A DNA stretch of 64,000 nt from Roseococcus sp. SYP-B2431 (lineage in GTDB: Bacteria; Pseudomonadota; Alphaproteobacteria; Acetobacterales; Acetobacteraceae), in contig NZ_SJXD01000028.1 in assembly GCF_004336745.1 (NCBI RefSeq), positions 1-64,000 on the forward strand. Direction: 5' to 3'. This document shows, piece by piece, positions 47,925 to 57,739 of this stretch. The position numbers and the translations under genes were made by a program. Under the pieces are notes generated by a model. That model had not been told where the DNA came from, made no database searches, and was given only the letters and a program-made list of their open reading frames with translations. How positions within the stretch are numbered: the stretch's first letter is position 1; the number at the start of each line of letters is the position of its first letter.

Positions 47925-48051
47925 GTCTGATCGCCAAAGCCTCCTCACGCTGGGTATTTTAAGTTCGGACTATTCCAACATCACAGCGTGTGGATTCGGC
48001 ACAACCAGCGCTTTTCCGATTGTGTCTGCGAAGCGGATCGCGATCCACCCA

Positions 48052-48821
48052 CTAAGCCTTCAACCGATACCCCGTCCGGAACATCCACCACAGCACCGCC
48101 AAGCACAGCACCATGAATCCCGCCGTGAACCCCAGGCTCGCGGCCACGCTCACATCCCCTGCCCCATGGAAGCTCCACCGGAACCCGCTCACCAGGTACA
48201 CCACCGGATTGAACAGGCTGATCGTCCGCCACGGCTCCGGCAGCATGTCGATCGAGTAAAACGCCCCGCCGAGAAAGGTCAGCGGCGTCACCACCAGCGA
48301 GGGGATGATCGCCAGCTGCTCGAAGTTCCGCGCCCAGATCCCGATGATGAAGCCGAAGAGGCTGAAGGTGACGCAGGTCAGCAGCAGGAAGGCGACCATC
48401 CAGACGGGATGCTGGATCTCGAGCCGCACGAAGAAGGTCGCCGTCACCAGGATGATCAGCCCGATGCCGACCGACTTGGTCGCGGCCGCGCCCACATAGG
48501 CCACCACCGCCTCGAAGGCGGAAAGCGGCGCGGAGAGGATCTCGAAGATGGTGCCGGTGAATTTCGGGAAGTAGATCGCGATCGAGGCGTTGGAGATGCT
48601 CTGCGTGAGGATCGTCAGCATGATCAGCCCCGGGACGATGAAGGCCCCGTAGTCGACGCCGCCGACCTGCTGCATGTGCGAGCCGATCGCCCCGCCGAAG
48701 ACGACGAAGTAGAGCGCGGTCGTGATGACGGGCGTGACGATGCTCTGCCACATGGTGCGCAGGGCGCGCGCCATCTCGGTGCGGTAGACCGCCCAGACGC
48801 CGTGACGGTTGATGAGGGGCA

Positions 48822-48822
<1 letters not shown>
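48052..48822 (-). CDS. ABC-2 type transporter permease
   Basis: A 256-residue membrane protein with six predicted helices: [47 protein letters not shown], then [19 protein letters not shown] and [29 protein letters not shown], typical of ABC-2 permeases of the YadH kind. It partners with the ATPase gene upstream, which overlaps its start codon by one base. The substrate is unknown; such pairs export polysaccharides, lipids or drugs. The SIR2 gene is inserted directly downstream. Confidence 0.88.
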
Positions 48823-49745
<923 letters not shown>

Positions 49746-49811
49746 TCGTGAATCCGTGGCTGCCGGGGGGAGATGGCCCCGGCAGGACGGGCGGCAACCC
49801 GTGGCGGCAGG

Positions 49812-51083
49812 CTATCGGGGCTGCAGCAGCAGGGCGAAGCCGGGGATGTAGGTCGTCAGCATCAGCACCACCAACATCACCAAGATCTGCGGCCAGATCG
49901 CCCGCGAGATCCTGGCCAGCGACAACCCACTGATCGCCATCCCCACGAACAGGCAATAGCCGATCGGCGGCGCCGCCATGCCGATCGACACGTTCGTCAC
50001 GATGATGGCGCCGAAATGCACCGGGTCCACCCCGAAGCGGTTCGCGATGGCGATCAGCATCGGCCCCAGCACCACCATGATGGCGATCTCGTCCATCACC
50101 GCCGCCAGCAGGAAGAAGGCCAGGTTCAGCGAGGCCAGCGCCAGCCACTTCGTGCCCAGGCTGTCCGCCATCCAGGCCGCGAAATCCACCGCGATCCGCT
50201 CCTGCGCCACCAGCACGCCGAAGCCCACCGAGACGGCGATGATCGAGGTGATCATGGCGCTCGTCCGCGCCGAGCGCAGGAAGAGCTCCGGCAGCACGCG
50301 CAGCTTCAGCGTCCCGCCCAGCAGCCCCACCACCAGCGCATAGACGCAGGACATGGCGGCCGCCTCGGTCGGCGTGAAGATGCCGCCATAGATGCCACCC
50401 AGCACGAAGACCGGCGAGAGCAGCGCCCATTTCCCGTCGTTCACCGCGCGGCCGACCTCGGCCCAGCTCGCCGGCGCCTGCTTCGGCACATTGTGGCGGC
50501 GCGCATGGAACCAGCAGACGCCCAGCAGGCCGATCGCGATGGCGAGGCCGGGGACGATGCCCGAGAGGAAGAGCCGGCCGATCGACTGCTCGGCCACGAT
50601 GCCCCAGATGACGAAGGCGATGGAGGGCGGGATCAGCGGCCCCAGCACGCCGGCCGAGACGGCGATGGAGGCGGCGAAGGCCTTGTCGTAGCCCGCCTTG
50701 GCCATGGCCGGGATCATGATGCCGCCGATGGCCGCCGTCGTCGCCGGCGCCGAGCCGGAGATGGCCGCGAAGACCATGGCCGCCAGCACCGTCACCATGG
50801 CCAGCCCGCCCGTGCGATGGCGCACCAGCGTGGAGGCGACCTCGACCAGGCGCTGCGAAAGCCCGCCGGCCGACATGATCTCGCCCGCCAGCATGAAGAG
50901 CGGAATGGCCAGCAGGCTGAAGGATTGCGAGCCGGCGATGAACTGCTGCGCCAGGAAGGCGGGCTCGATGTCGGCCGCGAGGAGCGAGCCCATGGTCACC
51001 GTCGCGATGGCGATGGCGAAGGGCACGGCGCAGATCACGAGCGTGGCGAAGCCGGCCGTGAGGAGGACGGGGATCCCGATCAT
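49812..51083 (-). CDS. TRAP transporter large permease (DctM type)
   Basis: A 423-residue membrane protein of about 12 helices: FAIAIATVTMGSLLAADI, LFMLAGEIMSAGGLSQRLV, FAAISGSAPATTAAIGGIMIPAM and GVLGPLIPPSIAFVIWG, then GIFTPTEAAAMSCVYALVVG and AIIVTNVSIGMAAPPIGYCLFVG near the end. It carries a carboxylate or sugar acid with Na+. The ATG at 51083 overlaps the end of the small permease gene (ATGA). With 51080 and 51594 it forms a complete DctPQM set. Confidence 0.92.
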   Translation of the reverse strand: MIGIPVLLTAGFATLVICAVPFAIAIATVTMGSLLAADIEPAFLAQQFIAGSQSFSLLAIPLFMLAGEIMSAGGLSQRLVEVASTLVRHRTGGLAMVTVLAAMVFAAISGSAPATTAAIGGIMIPAMAKAGYDKAFAASIAVSAGVLGPLIPPSIAFVIWGIVAEQSIGRLFLSGIVPGLAIAIGLLGVCWFHARRHNVPKQAPASWAEVGRAVNDGKWALLSPVFVLGGIYGGIFTPTEAAAMSCVYALVVGLLGGTLKLRVLPELFLRSARTSAMITSIIAVSVGFGVLVAQERIAVDFAAWMADSLGTKWLALASLNLAFFLLAAVMDEIAIMVVLGPMLIAIANRFGVDPVHFGAIIVTNVSIGMAAPPIGYCLFVGMAISGLSLARISRAIWPQILVMLVVLMLTTYIPGFALLLQPR

Positions 51084-51571
51084 GCGTCGGCGGTCTCGAC
51101 GGGCGGCGGGGGCGGCAGGATCACGCGGCCGAGCGCGAAGAGGCAGACCAGCGCGCCGGCGATGGGCGCCATGCCGTTCAGCAGCTCGATCGGATATTCC
51201 ATCGCGGCCGAGGTGCTGCCCTCGGTGAATTCCAGGAAGCGCAGGCCGGACCAGAGGAAATAGGCGCCGAGGCCGGCCGTCAGCAGGTTGATCCCCGCCT
51301 CCCAGGCCACGGCGGCGCGCGGAGGCAGGCGGTCGCTCAGCAGGGTGAGGCGCACATGAAAGCCCTCGCGCACGCCGAGCGCGAGGCCGCCCATGGTGGC
51401 CCAGGAGAAGGCGAGGAGCGCGAGCTCCTCCGACCACGGCGGCGTGTGCGAGAAGACGTAGCGCATCACCACCTGGACGAAGATGAGCACGAGCATGGCG
51501 AGCGTCGCCAGAATCAGGCTCCAGCGCAGCAGCGCGGCGAGGCCGGCGAGGCCCGCGGCGGCCAGCTTCAT
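51080..51571 (-). CDS. TRAP transporter small permease (DctQ type)
   Basis: A 163-residue four-helix protein: LLRWSLILATLAMLVLIFVQVVMRYVFSHTPPWSEELALLAFSWATMGG is the DctQ motif, with MRYVF and the WSEEL loop, and VREGFHVRLTLLSDRLP follows. It pairs with DctM (four-base overlap) and the receptor gene 22 bases upstream. The C-terminal tail is Pro-rich. Confidence 0.9.
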   Translation of the reverse strand: MKLAAAGLAGLAALLRWSLILATLAMLVLIFVQVVMRYVFSHTPPWSEELALLAFSWATMGGLALGVREGFHVRLTLLSDRLPPRAAVAWEAGINLLTAGLGAYFLWSGLRFLEFTEGSTSAAMEYPIELLNGMAPIAGALVCLFALGRVILPPPPPVETADA

Positions 51572-51593
51572 CGCTCCCCTTCCCCCCAGGCGG

Positions 51594-52583
51594 TCAGCGC
51601 GAGGCCGCGAGCGCCTGCTGGACGATCTCCGCGCCGATGGCGCCGCGGAAGCTCTCGTACATGGGCAGGACGGCCTGGCGGAACTCGGCGGCATCGGCCA
51701 CCGGGTTCACGGCCATGCCCTTGCCGCGCAGCGACTCCACGATCAGCCGCGCATTGGCGAGCGAGGCGGCGCGCTGCTTCGCGGTGGCCGCGGTGCCAGC
51801 GGCGCGGACGATGTCGCGCAGGTCGGCCGGCAGGCGCTCGAGGTTGCGCTTGCCGATGAGCAGCGCGTTCATCGAGTAGATGTGGTTGGTCAGCGAGAGG
51901 TACTTCGTGACCTCGTTGTAGCGATTGGCGTCGATGACCGCGAGCGGGATCTCCAGCCCGTCGATCGTCCCCTGCTGGACGGCGGTGAAGGTCTCGCCCC
52001 AGGCCATCGGCACGGCGGTGCCGCCCAGCGCGTTGTACATGCCGATGAAGATCGGGCTCTGCAGCACGCGGAACTTCACGCCGCGGACGTCGGCCGGGCG
52101 GGCGATCGGGCGGACGTTGTTGATCATCTGCCGGAAGCCGCCCTCCATGTAGCCGAGGGGGACGACGCCGCGCGCGTCGAGCCGCTGGGCGAGGCTGCGG
52201 CCCATCGCGCCGTCAAGGCCGCGCTGGGCGGTCGCCTCGTCGGGGAAGAGGAAGGGCATGTCGTTGATCTGGAAGGACGGCTCGATCTGCGCGATCACGG
52301 CATTGGTGATGACCGCCATGTCGACCGTGCCGAGGCGCATCCCGTCCAGCATCGGGCGTTCGTCGCCCAGGGCGCGGTTGGGGAAGAGCTGCACGTCCAG
52401 CCGGTTGTTGGAGAGCTTCTCGGCCTCTTCCTTGAAGGCGCGGGCGCCCGAGGCATAGGGGTCCTGCGGGCCGTCGCTGGTGGTCCAGCCGATGCGGAGG
52501 ACGGTGCGCGCCTGGGCCTGCGCGCGGCCGATGACGGCGAAGCCGGCGCCGGCGAGCAGGGCGCGGCGATGCGTATTGGGCAT
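51594..52583 (-). CDS. TRAP transporter substrate-binding protein (DctP type)
   Basis: A 329-residue periplasmic receptor. It starts MPNTHRRALLAGAGFAVIGRAQAQ with a twin-arginine-like signal, then LRIGWTTSDGPQDPYASGARAFKEEAEKLSNNRLDVQLFPN and PFLFPDEATAQRGLDG, and the substrate-arginine region VRGVKFRVLQSPIFIGMYNALGG and VQQGTIDGLEIPLAV. The ATG at 52583 is preferred because GGGGGA lies about seven bases upstream; the ATG at 52598 is possible. The neighbouring aldolase, transcribed away from it, may act on the transported sugar acid. Confidence 0.9.
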   Translation of the reverse strand: MPNTHRRALLAGAGFAVIGRAQAQARTVLRIGWTTSDGPQDPYASGARAFKEEAEKLSNNRLDVQLFPNRALGDERPMLDGMRLGTVDMAVITNAVIAQIEPSFQINDMPFLFPDEATAQRGLDGAMGRSLAQRLDARGVVPLGYMEGGFRQMINNVRPIARPADVRGVKFRVLQSPIFIGMYNALGGTAVPMAWGETFTAVQQGTIDGLEIPLAVIDANRYNEVTKYLSLTNHIYSMNALLIGKRNLERLPADLRDIVRAAGTAATAKQRAASLANARLIVESLRGKGMAVNPVADAAEFRQAVLPMYESFRGAIGAEIVQQALAASR

Positions 52584-52706
52584 GTATTTTTCCCCCATGG
52601 CGTTTCGCCTTCGCACCTAAAGGCGGGAGGCCGGCGCGTCAAACCCGCCGGGAAACCCCTTGGCCCCGTCTTGCCCCGGGCCGGGGGTGGCCGGCATTCT
52701 GGGGCC

Positions 52707-53492
52707 ATGGCCCATGCCCTCGACACCGCCGCCCCCGCCCTTCTCCGCAACGCCGCGCTCGATGCGCCCGGGATCCGCCAGGCGCGCATCGACCTCGCCG
52801 CCTGCTTCCGCATGGCCGCGAAGCTCGGGCTGCAGGAGGGGATCTGCAATCACTTCAGCCTCGTCGTGCCCGGGCATGACGAGCTGATGCTGGTGAACCC
52901 CTATGGCTATGCCTTCGCGGAGGTCACCGCCTCGAACCTGGTGATCTGCGACTTCCAGGGCCGCGTGGTGGCCGGCAAGGGCGTGCCGGAGGCGACGGCC
53001 TTCTACATCCACGCCCGCCTCCACATGAGGCATGCGCGCGCCAAGGCGGCCTTCCACACGCATATGCCCAACGCCACGGCGCTCTCGATGCTGGAGGGGC
53101 CGCCGCTGGTCTGGGCCGGGCAGACGGCGCTGAAGTTCTACGGCCGCACGCTGGTGGACGAGGACTACAACGGCCTCGCGCTCGACGAGCGGGAGGGCGA
53201 CCGGATCGCGGATTCCCTGGGCGATGCAGATGTCGTCTTCATGAAGAACCACGGCGTGATGGTGGTGGGCGCGAGCTGCGCCGAGGCCTGGGACGACCTC
53301 TACTACCTGGAGCGCGCGGCCGAGGTGCAGCGGCTGGCGATGGCGACCGGCCGCGCCCTGAAGCCAGTGCCGGAGGCGGTCGCGAAAGCCACCTACGCGC
53401 AGATGCGCGAGGGCGACCGGGAGAGCGCCGTCCTGCATCTGGAGAGCATCAAGCGGCAGCTCATGAAGGAGCAGCCGGACTTCGCGGATTGA
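52707..53492 (+). CDS. Class II aldolase/adducin-family protein
   Basis: A 261-residue Zn-dependent enzyme: LGLQEGICNHFSLVVPGHDELMLVNPYGYAFAEVTASNLVICD, the zinc ligand motif AAFHTHMPNATALS, and VVFMKNHGVMVVG with the third His. The family includes fuculose-phosphate aldolase, ribulose-phosphate epimerase and decarboxylases; the exact reaction is unproven. It is divergent from the TRAP genes, with a 123-base gap that must hold both promoters. The pairing suggests a shared hydroxy-acid or sugar-acid pathway. Confidence 0.85.
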   Translation: MAHALDTAAPALLRNAALDAPGIRQARIDLAACFRMAAKLGLQEGICNHFSLVVPGHDELMLVNPYGYAFAEVTASNLVICDFQGRVVAGKGVPEATAFYIHARLHMRHARAKAAFHTHMPNATALSMLEGPPLVWAGQTALKFYGRTLVDEDYNGLALDEREGDRIADSLGDADVVFMKNHGVMVVGASCAEAWDDLYYLERAAEVQRLAMATGRALKPVPEAVAKATYAQMREGDRESAVLHLESIKRQLMKEQPDFAD

Positions 53493-53508
53493 GGCGGGCG
53501 CGGGCCGA

Positions 53509-53832
53509 TCAGCGGCAGGTCTGCCCGCCCATCCCGTTCGCGGTGCAGCTGAAGGGCCGCCCGCCGACCGTTCCGCGGGTGTTTCCGAGCGCGTCCCGCT
53601 GGCCGATCACCGGCGCATCGCCAATGCGCCCGGTGGTGTTGCCGAAGCGGTCGGTCTGCACCTGGAAGCCCCGCTCCCCGATGCGGCCCGTGGTCATGCC
53701 GTTCCGCGTGAGGCCCTGCACGGGCGCGCCGCCGATCCGTCCGGTGGTGGTGCCGAAACGGTCGGTCTGGAGCTGAGCCGTCGCCAGGCCGGGCCCGGCC
53801 AGCAGCAGCGTCAGGGCGAGCAGGAGGAGCAT
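53509..53832 (-). CDS. Small secreted protein with internal repeats
   Basis: A 107-residue protein: signal peptide MLLLLALTLLLAGPGLATAQ, then about four imperfect repeats of 17-20 residues with the pattern TDRFGxTTGRIGxxPVxG (TDRFGTTTGRIGGAPVQG, TRNGMTTGRIGERGFQV, TDRFGNTTGRIGDAPVIG, QRDALGNTRGTVGGRPFS), and a Cys-rich end (SCTANGMGGQTCR). No known family. The beta-strand repeats could form a small solenoid or a surface coat. Its 5' end overlaps the extended 3' end of the broken ParE gene by 22 bases. Confidence 0.75.
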   Translation of the reverse strand: MLLLLALTLLLAGPGLATAQLQTDRFGTTTGRIGGAPVQGLTRNGMTTGRIGERGFQVQTDRFGNTTGRIGDAPVIGQRDALGNTRGTVGGRPFSCTANGMGGQTCR

Positions 53833-54190
53833 GGTGCCCCGCTGAACGCCAGGTTTGCGGCACAGTTGCGCAAGTCAGTCCAGCCTTCGTCACGCTCGCG
53901 ATAAGCCGCCTCGTAATCCTGCCCACCGTGAAAGACGCCTTCGATCAGCACAAGGTCTTCGGTCGCGACAAAGGCGATCGCGAAGCGCCGCTCGAAGCCG
54001 ATGATCCGCAGTCCGGGGACGATGTCGTCGCGCCGCATGCCGCGCTTCGGAAAGACCTCGAGGCCCAGACAGTAGGGGGTGAGACGGTTCACGACGGCAT
54101 CCGCCCTCCCCTCGCCCGCGATCTGCGTCAAATGCCCGTGCAGCCTGTCGACCTGGCGCTCGGCCAGCGGGGCGTGAAGACGACCCGCAC
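53811..54190 (-). pseudogene. parE: ParE/RelE-family toxin, frameshifted near the N-terminus
   Basis: Reading from GTG at 54190 gives VRVVFTP, the normal ParE beginning. The rest of the family pattern (LAERQVDRLHGHL, FPKRGMRRDDIVPGLRIIGFERR, VLIEGVFHGGQDYEA) continues in another frame from about 54169. The DNA reads ACGCCCCGCTGGCC where ACGCCGCTGGCC would keep the frame, so two extra bases (or one missing) lie near 54166-54172. After the usual family end the frame runs about 25 residues further (to 53811). The toxin is probably inactive unless a sequencing error or programmed frameshift is involved. parD lies just upstream. Confidence 0.65.
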
Positions 54191-54196
54191 GGTCCT

Positions 54197-54472
54197 TCAG
54201 CGGCTTCGGACGGCCGCGCGGCGCGCCTTGATGCGGTCCAGAATCTGTTCGGCCGGAACTCCCTTTGAGGGGTCGGCAAGGTATTCGGCGTGCCCCGCTG
54301 TCACCTCCTCCCGCAGCCATCTCTCCACCGCCGCGTCGCGCTCCTGCAGCGCCCGCAGCCCGGCGCGAACCACCTCGCTCGCCGTGGCATAGGTGCCCGA
54401 GGCGACGAGGCCGTCGATGTAGCTGGCCTGCTCCGCGGGCAGGCTCACCGTGCGCTTCTCGACCGATGCCAT
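54197..54472 (-). CDS. parD: ParD-type antitoxin (ribbon-helix-helix)
   Basis: A 91-residue protein: MASVEKRTVSLPAEQASYIDGLVASGTYATASEVVRAGLRALQE is the CopG/ParD ribbon-helix-helix fold, and the C-terminal RLREEV-like helix wraps the toxin. ParD represses its own operon and neutralises ParE. The pair stands between the secreted repeat protein and a NUDIX gene. The toxin is frameshifted, so the antitoxin may persist as a free regulator. Confidence 0.85.
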   Translation of the reverse strand: MASVEKRTVSLPAEQASYIDGLVASGTYATASEVVRAGLRALQERDAAVERWLREEVTAGHAEYLADPSKGVPAEQILDRIKARRAAVRSR

Positions 54473-54487
54473 GATCCGCTCCCACTT

Positions 54488-54508
54488 CGGTAGGAAGAAA
54501 TCATACCG
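54488..54508. promoter_or_regulatory. Candidate parD operator and -10 box
   Basis: Inverted repeat CGGTA (54488-54492) and TACCG (54504-54508), 16 bases upstream of the parD ATG, overlapping TATGAT on the minus strand (54500-54505). Position and symmetry fit autorepression; no clear -35 is seen. Confidence 0.35.
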
Positions 54509-54512
54509 ATGC

Positions 54513-55370
54513 TCAGGGCCCCTGGTCCAGTCCCGCGCGCAGCGCCTGCCCTTCCGCGCCGGCCGGATCGACCAGACCCTCGCGCAGGAAGAGGTCGATC
54601 AGCACGAGGTTCACGTTGAACTTCACCTCCTCCGTCTCGCGCACCACCTCCAGCAGCCGCGCCACGGGCCAGAGCTCGAAGCGCTCCACCTCGTCGTCGT
54701 TGGGCCTGGGCACGAAGCTCTCGGGCAGCTCCAGGTCGAAAACGTGCAGCACGTCGCGCCGCAGCCCCTCGTTGTTCGAGAGGATATAGGAGAGCCGCCC
54801 CACGCGCCGCGCCGCCACCGCCAGCTCCGGCGGCAGCGAGGCCTCCTCCCCCGCCTCCTTCAGCAGCGTCTCCTCGGGCGTCATGCCGGCCGGGATGCCG
54901 CCGGCGACCAGATTGTCCACCTGCCCGGGCGCCACCGCCTTGTCCTTCGCGCGGATGCCGACCCAGACGTGCAGCCCGTCCGCCCGCCGGACCAGCCCGT
55001 TCAGATGCGCCCCCTGCCCGATGACGCCGAATTGCGGGATCAGCCCCCGGTCCAGCGTGCCCAGCACCGGGCCGTTCGCCTCGGCCCGGATGTCGAAGAG
55101 CTCGCCGCGGATCCGGCCGAAGCCCTGCTTCGCCAGCTCGCGCGCGGTGGCCGCCAGGGCATCGCTGCGCATCCCCGGCGTGCGCAGCCGCCCGGCCATG
55201 GAGACGCCGCGCCCCTCGAAGTGGAAGTCGCGCGGGAAGAAGGTCAGCGCACGGGCCAACTCGGCCGAGACCCAGCCCACCTGCTCGGCGCCGAAACGGA
55301 AGGGCAGCAGATGGCTCGGCGAGGGCGTGTTGTTGCAGGCTTCGATGTGGCGGAAGAGGGAGGAGCTCAT
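54513..55370 (-). CDS. NUDIX hydrolase with an N-terminal DUF4743-like region
   Basis: A 285-residue protein. The N-terminal 120 residues match the DUF4743 region seen in the NUDIX part of fungal Tnr3 and related proteins. The NUDIX box at about 157-179 reads GGIPAGMTPEETLLKEAGEEASL (the REUXEE core here is KEAGEE, so the Arg is replaced by Lys). Such proteins clean oxidised or phosphorylated thiamine-pyrophosphate derivatives in some fungi; whether that applies here is unknown. The start is the ATG at 55370; a shadow frame runs further upstream. Transcribed away from the Atm1-like gene. Confidence 0.82.
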   Translation of the reverse strand: MSSSLFRHIEACNNTPSPSHLLPFRFGAEQVGWVSAELARALTFFPRDFHFEGRGVSMAGRLRTPGMRSDALAATARELAKQGFGRIRGELFDIRAEANGPVLGTLDRGLIPQFGVIGQGAHLNGLVRRADGLHVWVGIRAKDKAVAPGQVDNLVAGGIPAGMTPEETLLKEAGEEASLPPELAVAARRVGRLSYILSNNEGLRRDVLHVFDLELPESFVPRPNDDEVERFELWPVARLLEVVRETEEVKFNVNLVLIDLFLREGLVDPAGAEGQALRAGLDQGP

Positions 55371-55465
55371 CCCGTCATGTAGGGCGCGTTGGCCGGTGGA
55401 GCAAAACCCTGCCCTGCTGCCGCCGCCGGTTCCCAAACCCCCGGCCCCGCGCCACATGGGAGGCC

Positions 55466-57334
55466 ATGAGCGCGAAGAACGACAATCACGGCCGGGCCCT
55501 GCTGGCCATCCTGCCCTATCTCTGGCCCCGGGGGGAGCTCGGGCTGAAGGTGCGGGTCGTGCTCGCGGTGGTCAGCCTCGTCGCGGCCAAGGCGGCCAAT
55601 GTGCTGGTGCCGATCGCCTATGCCCGCGCCGTGGACGCGCTGACGCCGAAGGAGGGCATGGGCCTCGTCGTCGCGCTGCCCGTCGCGCTGGTGCTCGGCT
55701 ACGGCCTGCTGCGCCTCACCGCCGCCGCGCTGAACGAGCTGCGCAACGCCGTCTTCGCCAAGGTCCAGGCCCGCGCCGGCCGCCGCGTGGCGCTGGAGGT
55801 GTTCGGGCACCTGCACGCGCTCTCCATGCGCTTCCACATGGACCGCTCGACGGGCGGGCTCTCCCGCGTCATCGAGCGCGGCACGCGCGGCATCGCGACG
55901 GCGCTGAACTTCCTGCTCTTCAACATCATCCCGACCATCTTCGAGATCGTCCTGGTCGCCGGGATCCTGTGGTGGATGTTCGGCGTCTCCTTCGCGCTGA
56001 CGATCCTGGTGACGATCGGCGGCTACGTCGCCTTCACGCTGCTCTTCACCAATTGGCGCCTCGCCTTCCGCCGCGCCATGAACGACACCGACCAGGAGGC
56101 GAACACCAAGGCGGTGGACAGCCTGCTCAACTACGAGACGGTGAAGTACTTCAACAACGAGGCGCACGAGGCCCGCCGCTACGACGAGAGCCTGAGCCGC
56201 TACGAGACCGCCTATGCCCGCTCCGAGATCTCGCTCAACGCGCTGAATGCCGGCCAGGCGCTGATCATGGCCCTGGGCCTCACGGTGGTGATGCTGCTGG
56301 CCGGGAACGGCATCGTCGGCGGCACCATGACCGTCGGCGACTTCGTGATGGTCAATTCCTACCTCATTCAGCTCTACCTGCCGCTGAACTTCCTCGGCTT
56401 CGCCTATCGCGAGATCAAGCAGGGCCTCACCGACATGGAGGCCATGTTCCAGCTCCTCGACGTCCCGCAGGAGATCGCGGACGCGCCCGGCGCCCCTCCC
56501 CTCGCCGTCGCCGACGGCGCCATCGCCTTCCGCGACGTGCGCTTCGCCTACCGGCCGGACCGCGAGATCCTGAAGGGCGTCAGCTTCGAGGTGCCGCCGG
56601 GGAGGATGCTCGCCATCGTGGGCCCGACCGGCGCGGGCAAATCCACCCTCTCCCGCCTGCTCTTCCGCTTCTACGACGTGACCGGCGGCGCCGTGCTGGT
56701 CGACGGGCAGGACGTGCGCGCGGTGACGCAGGACAGCCTGCGCCGCGCCATCGGCGTGGTCCCGCAGGACACGGTGCTGTTCAACGACACCATCCGCTAC
56801 AACATCGCCTATGGCCGCCCCGGCGCCTCGGACGAGGAGGTGGAGCAGGCCGCCCGCCTCGCCCAGGTGCACGACTTCGTGCTGAAGCTGCCGGAAGGCT
56901 ACCGCACCCGCGTCGGCGAGCGCGGCCTGAAGCTCTCCGGCGGCGAGAAGCAGCGCGTCGCCATCGCGCGCACCATCCTGAAGGACCCGCGCATCCTGAT
57001 CCTGGACGAGGCGACCAGCGCGCTGGACACCCGCACCGAGCAGGAGATCCAGGCCGCCCTGCGCGACGTCTCGCGCGGGCGGACGACGCTGGTCATCGCG
57101 CACCGGCTCTCCACCGTGGTGGAGGCCGACGAGATCATCGTGCTGGAGGACGGCCGCATCGCCGAGCGCGGCACCCATGGCGGGCTGATCGCCCAGGACG
57201 GTCTCTATGCCGAGATGTGGCGCCGCCAGTCCGAGGCCGTCGCGGCGGCCGAGGCGGCCGCCATCGCCCAGGCCCAGGCCCAGTTCGGCAGCGGCGTCAG
57301 CGCGCGGTCGGCGGAAGAGATGACGAAGGCGTAA
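55466..57334 (+). CDS. Atm1-like ABC exporter (ABCB type, fused permease and ATPase)
   Basis: A 622-residue half-transporter that works as a dimer. The membrane domain covers about residues 20-330. The nucleotide-binding domain has Walker A PTGAGKST, Q-loop VVPQDTVLFNDT, signature LSGGEKQRVAIAR, Walker B ILILDEATSALD and the switch His. The NTKAVDSLLNYETVKYFNNE region is typical of the Atm1/ABCB7 group, which exports glutathione-linked iron-sulfur or heavy-metal species. Substrate assignment is by family. The coding end flows into an alanine-rich tail (about 30 residues) before TAA. Confidence 0.93.
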   Translation: MSAKNDNHGRALLAILPYLWPRGELGLKVRVVLAVVSLVAAKAANVLVPIAYARAVDALTPKEGMGLVVALPVALVLGYGLLRLTAAALNELRNAVFAKVQARAGRRVALEVFGHLHALSMRFHMDRSTGGLSRVIERGTRGIATALNFLLFNIIPTIFEIVLVAGILWWMFGVSFALTILVTIGGYVAFTLLFTNWRLAFRRAMNDTDQEANTKAVDSLLNYETVKYFNNEAHEARRYDESLSRYETAYARSEISLNALNAGQALIMALGLTVVMLLAGNGIVGGTMTVGDFVMVNSYLIQLYLPLNFLGFAYREIKQGLTDMEAMFQLLDVPQEIADAPGAPPLAVADGAIAFRDVRFAYRPDREILKGVSFEVPPGRMLAIVGPTGAGKSTLSRLLFRFYDVTGGAVLVDGQDVRAVTQDSLRRAIGVVPQDTVLFNDTIRYNIAYGRPGASDEEVEQAARLAQVHDFVLKLPEGYRTRVGERGLKLSGGEKQRVAIARTILKDPRILILDEATSALDTRTEQEIQAALRDVSRGRTTLVIAHRLSTVVEADEIIVLEDGRIAERGTHGGLIAQDGLYAEMWRRQSEAVAAAEAAAIAQAQAQFGSGVSARSAEEMTKA

Positions 57335-57407
57335 TGCGGAAGGGGGCCGGCGGGGCTTTCCTCGGGAATGTTTCCGTCCCATTTCGGGCGTGACTGGAGA
57401 TCAGCTG

Positions 57408-57647
57408 ATGGATGACGAAGCCCCCGAGGATCTGAGCCACGCCGGCTCGGTCGTGGACAAGGCCATCGAGTACATGATGGAGCAGCAGATCGCCCCCGTC
57501 TCGGCCGCCTCGGCCCTGCTGGGCGGCGCGCTGGGCCTGCTCTCGCGCAGCATGGACGACCGCGCCATCGCCGGCGTGCTGCGCCAGGCGCTGGCCAGCG
57601 TCGAGGCCGGCGAGCTGCGGCAGCTGCCCAGCCTTCCCAAGCGCTGA
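57408..57647 (+). CDS. Small hypothetical protein
   Basis: A 79-residue acidic protein, MDDEAPEDLSHAGSVVDKAIEYMMEQQIAPVSAASALLGGALGLLSRSM, followed by helices ending RQLPSLPKR. It is predicted to be all-helical, with no membrane span. No family is recognised. The start ATG lies after GGAGA; GTG at 57390 would add MTGDQL. It follows the Atm1-like gene by 73 bases and may be co-transcribed. Confidence 0.6.
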   Translation: MDDEAPEDLSHAGSVVDKAIEYMMEQQIAPVSAASALLGGALGLLSRSMDDRAIAGVLRQALASVEAGELRQLPSLPKR

Positions 57648-57739
57648 CTTGACTCCCCGGCCGGGCTGCCGCATACGCCCGGCTCCGTTTTCCACCGGCC
57701 GCGGAGACCTGCGCGCGGCCCGACTGCAGGATGTAGATC

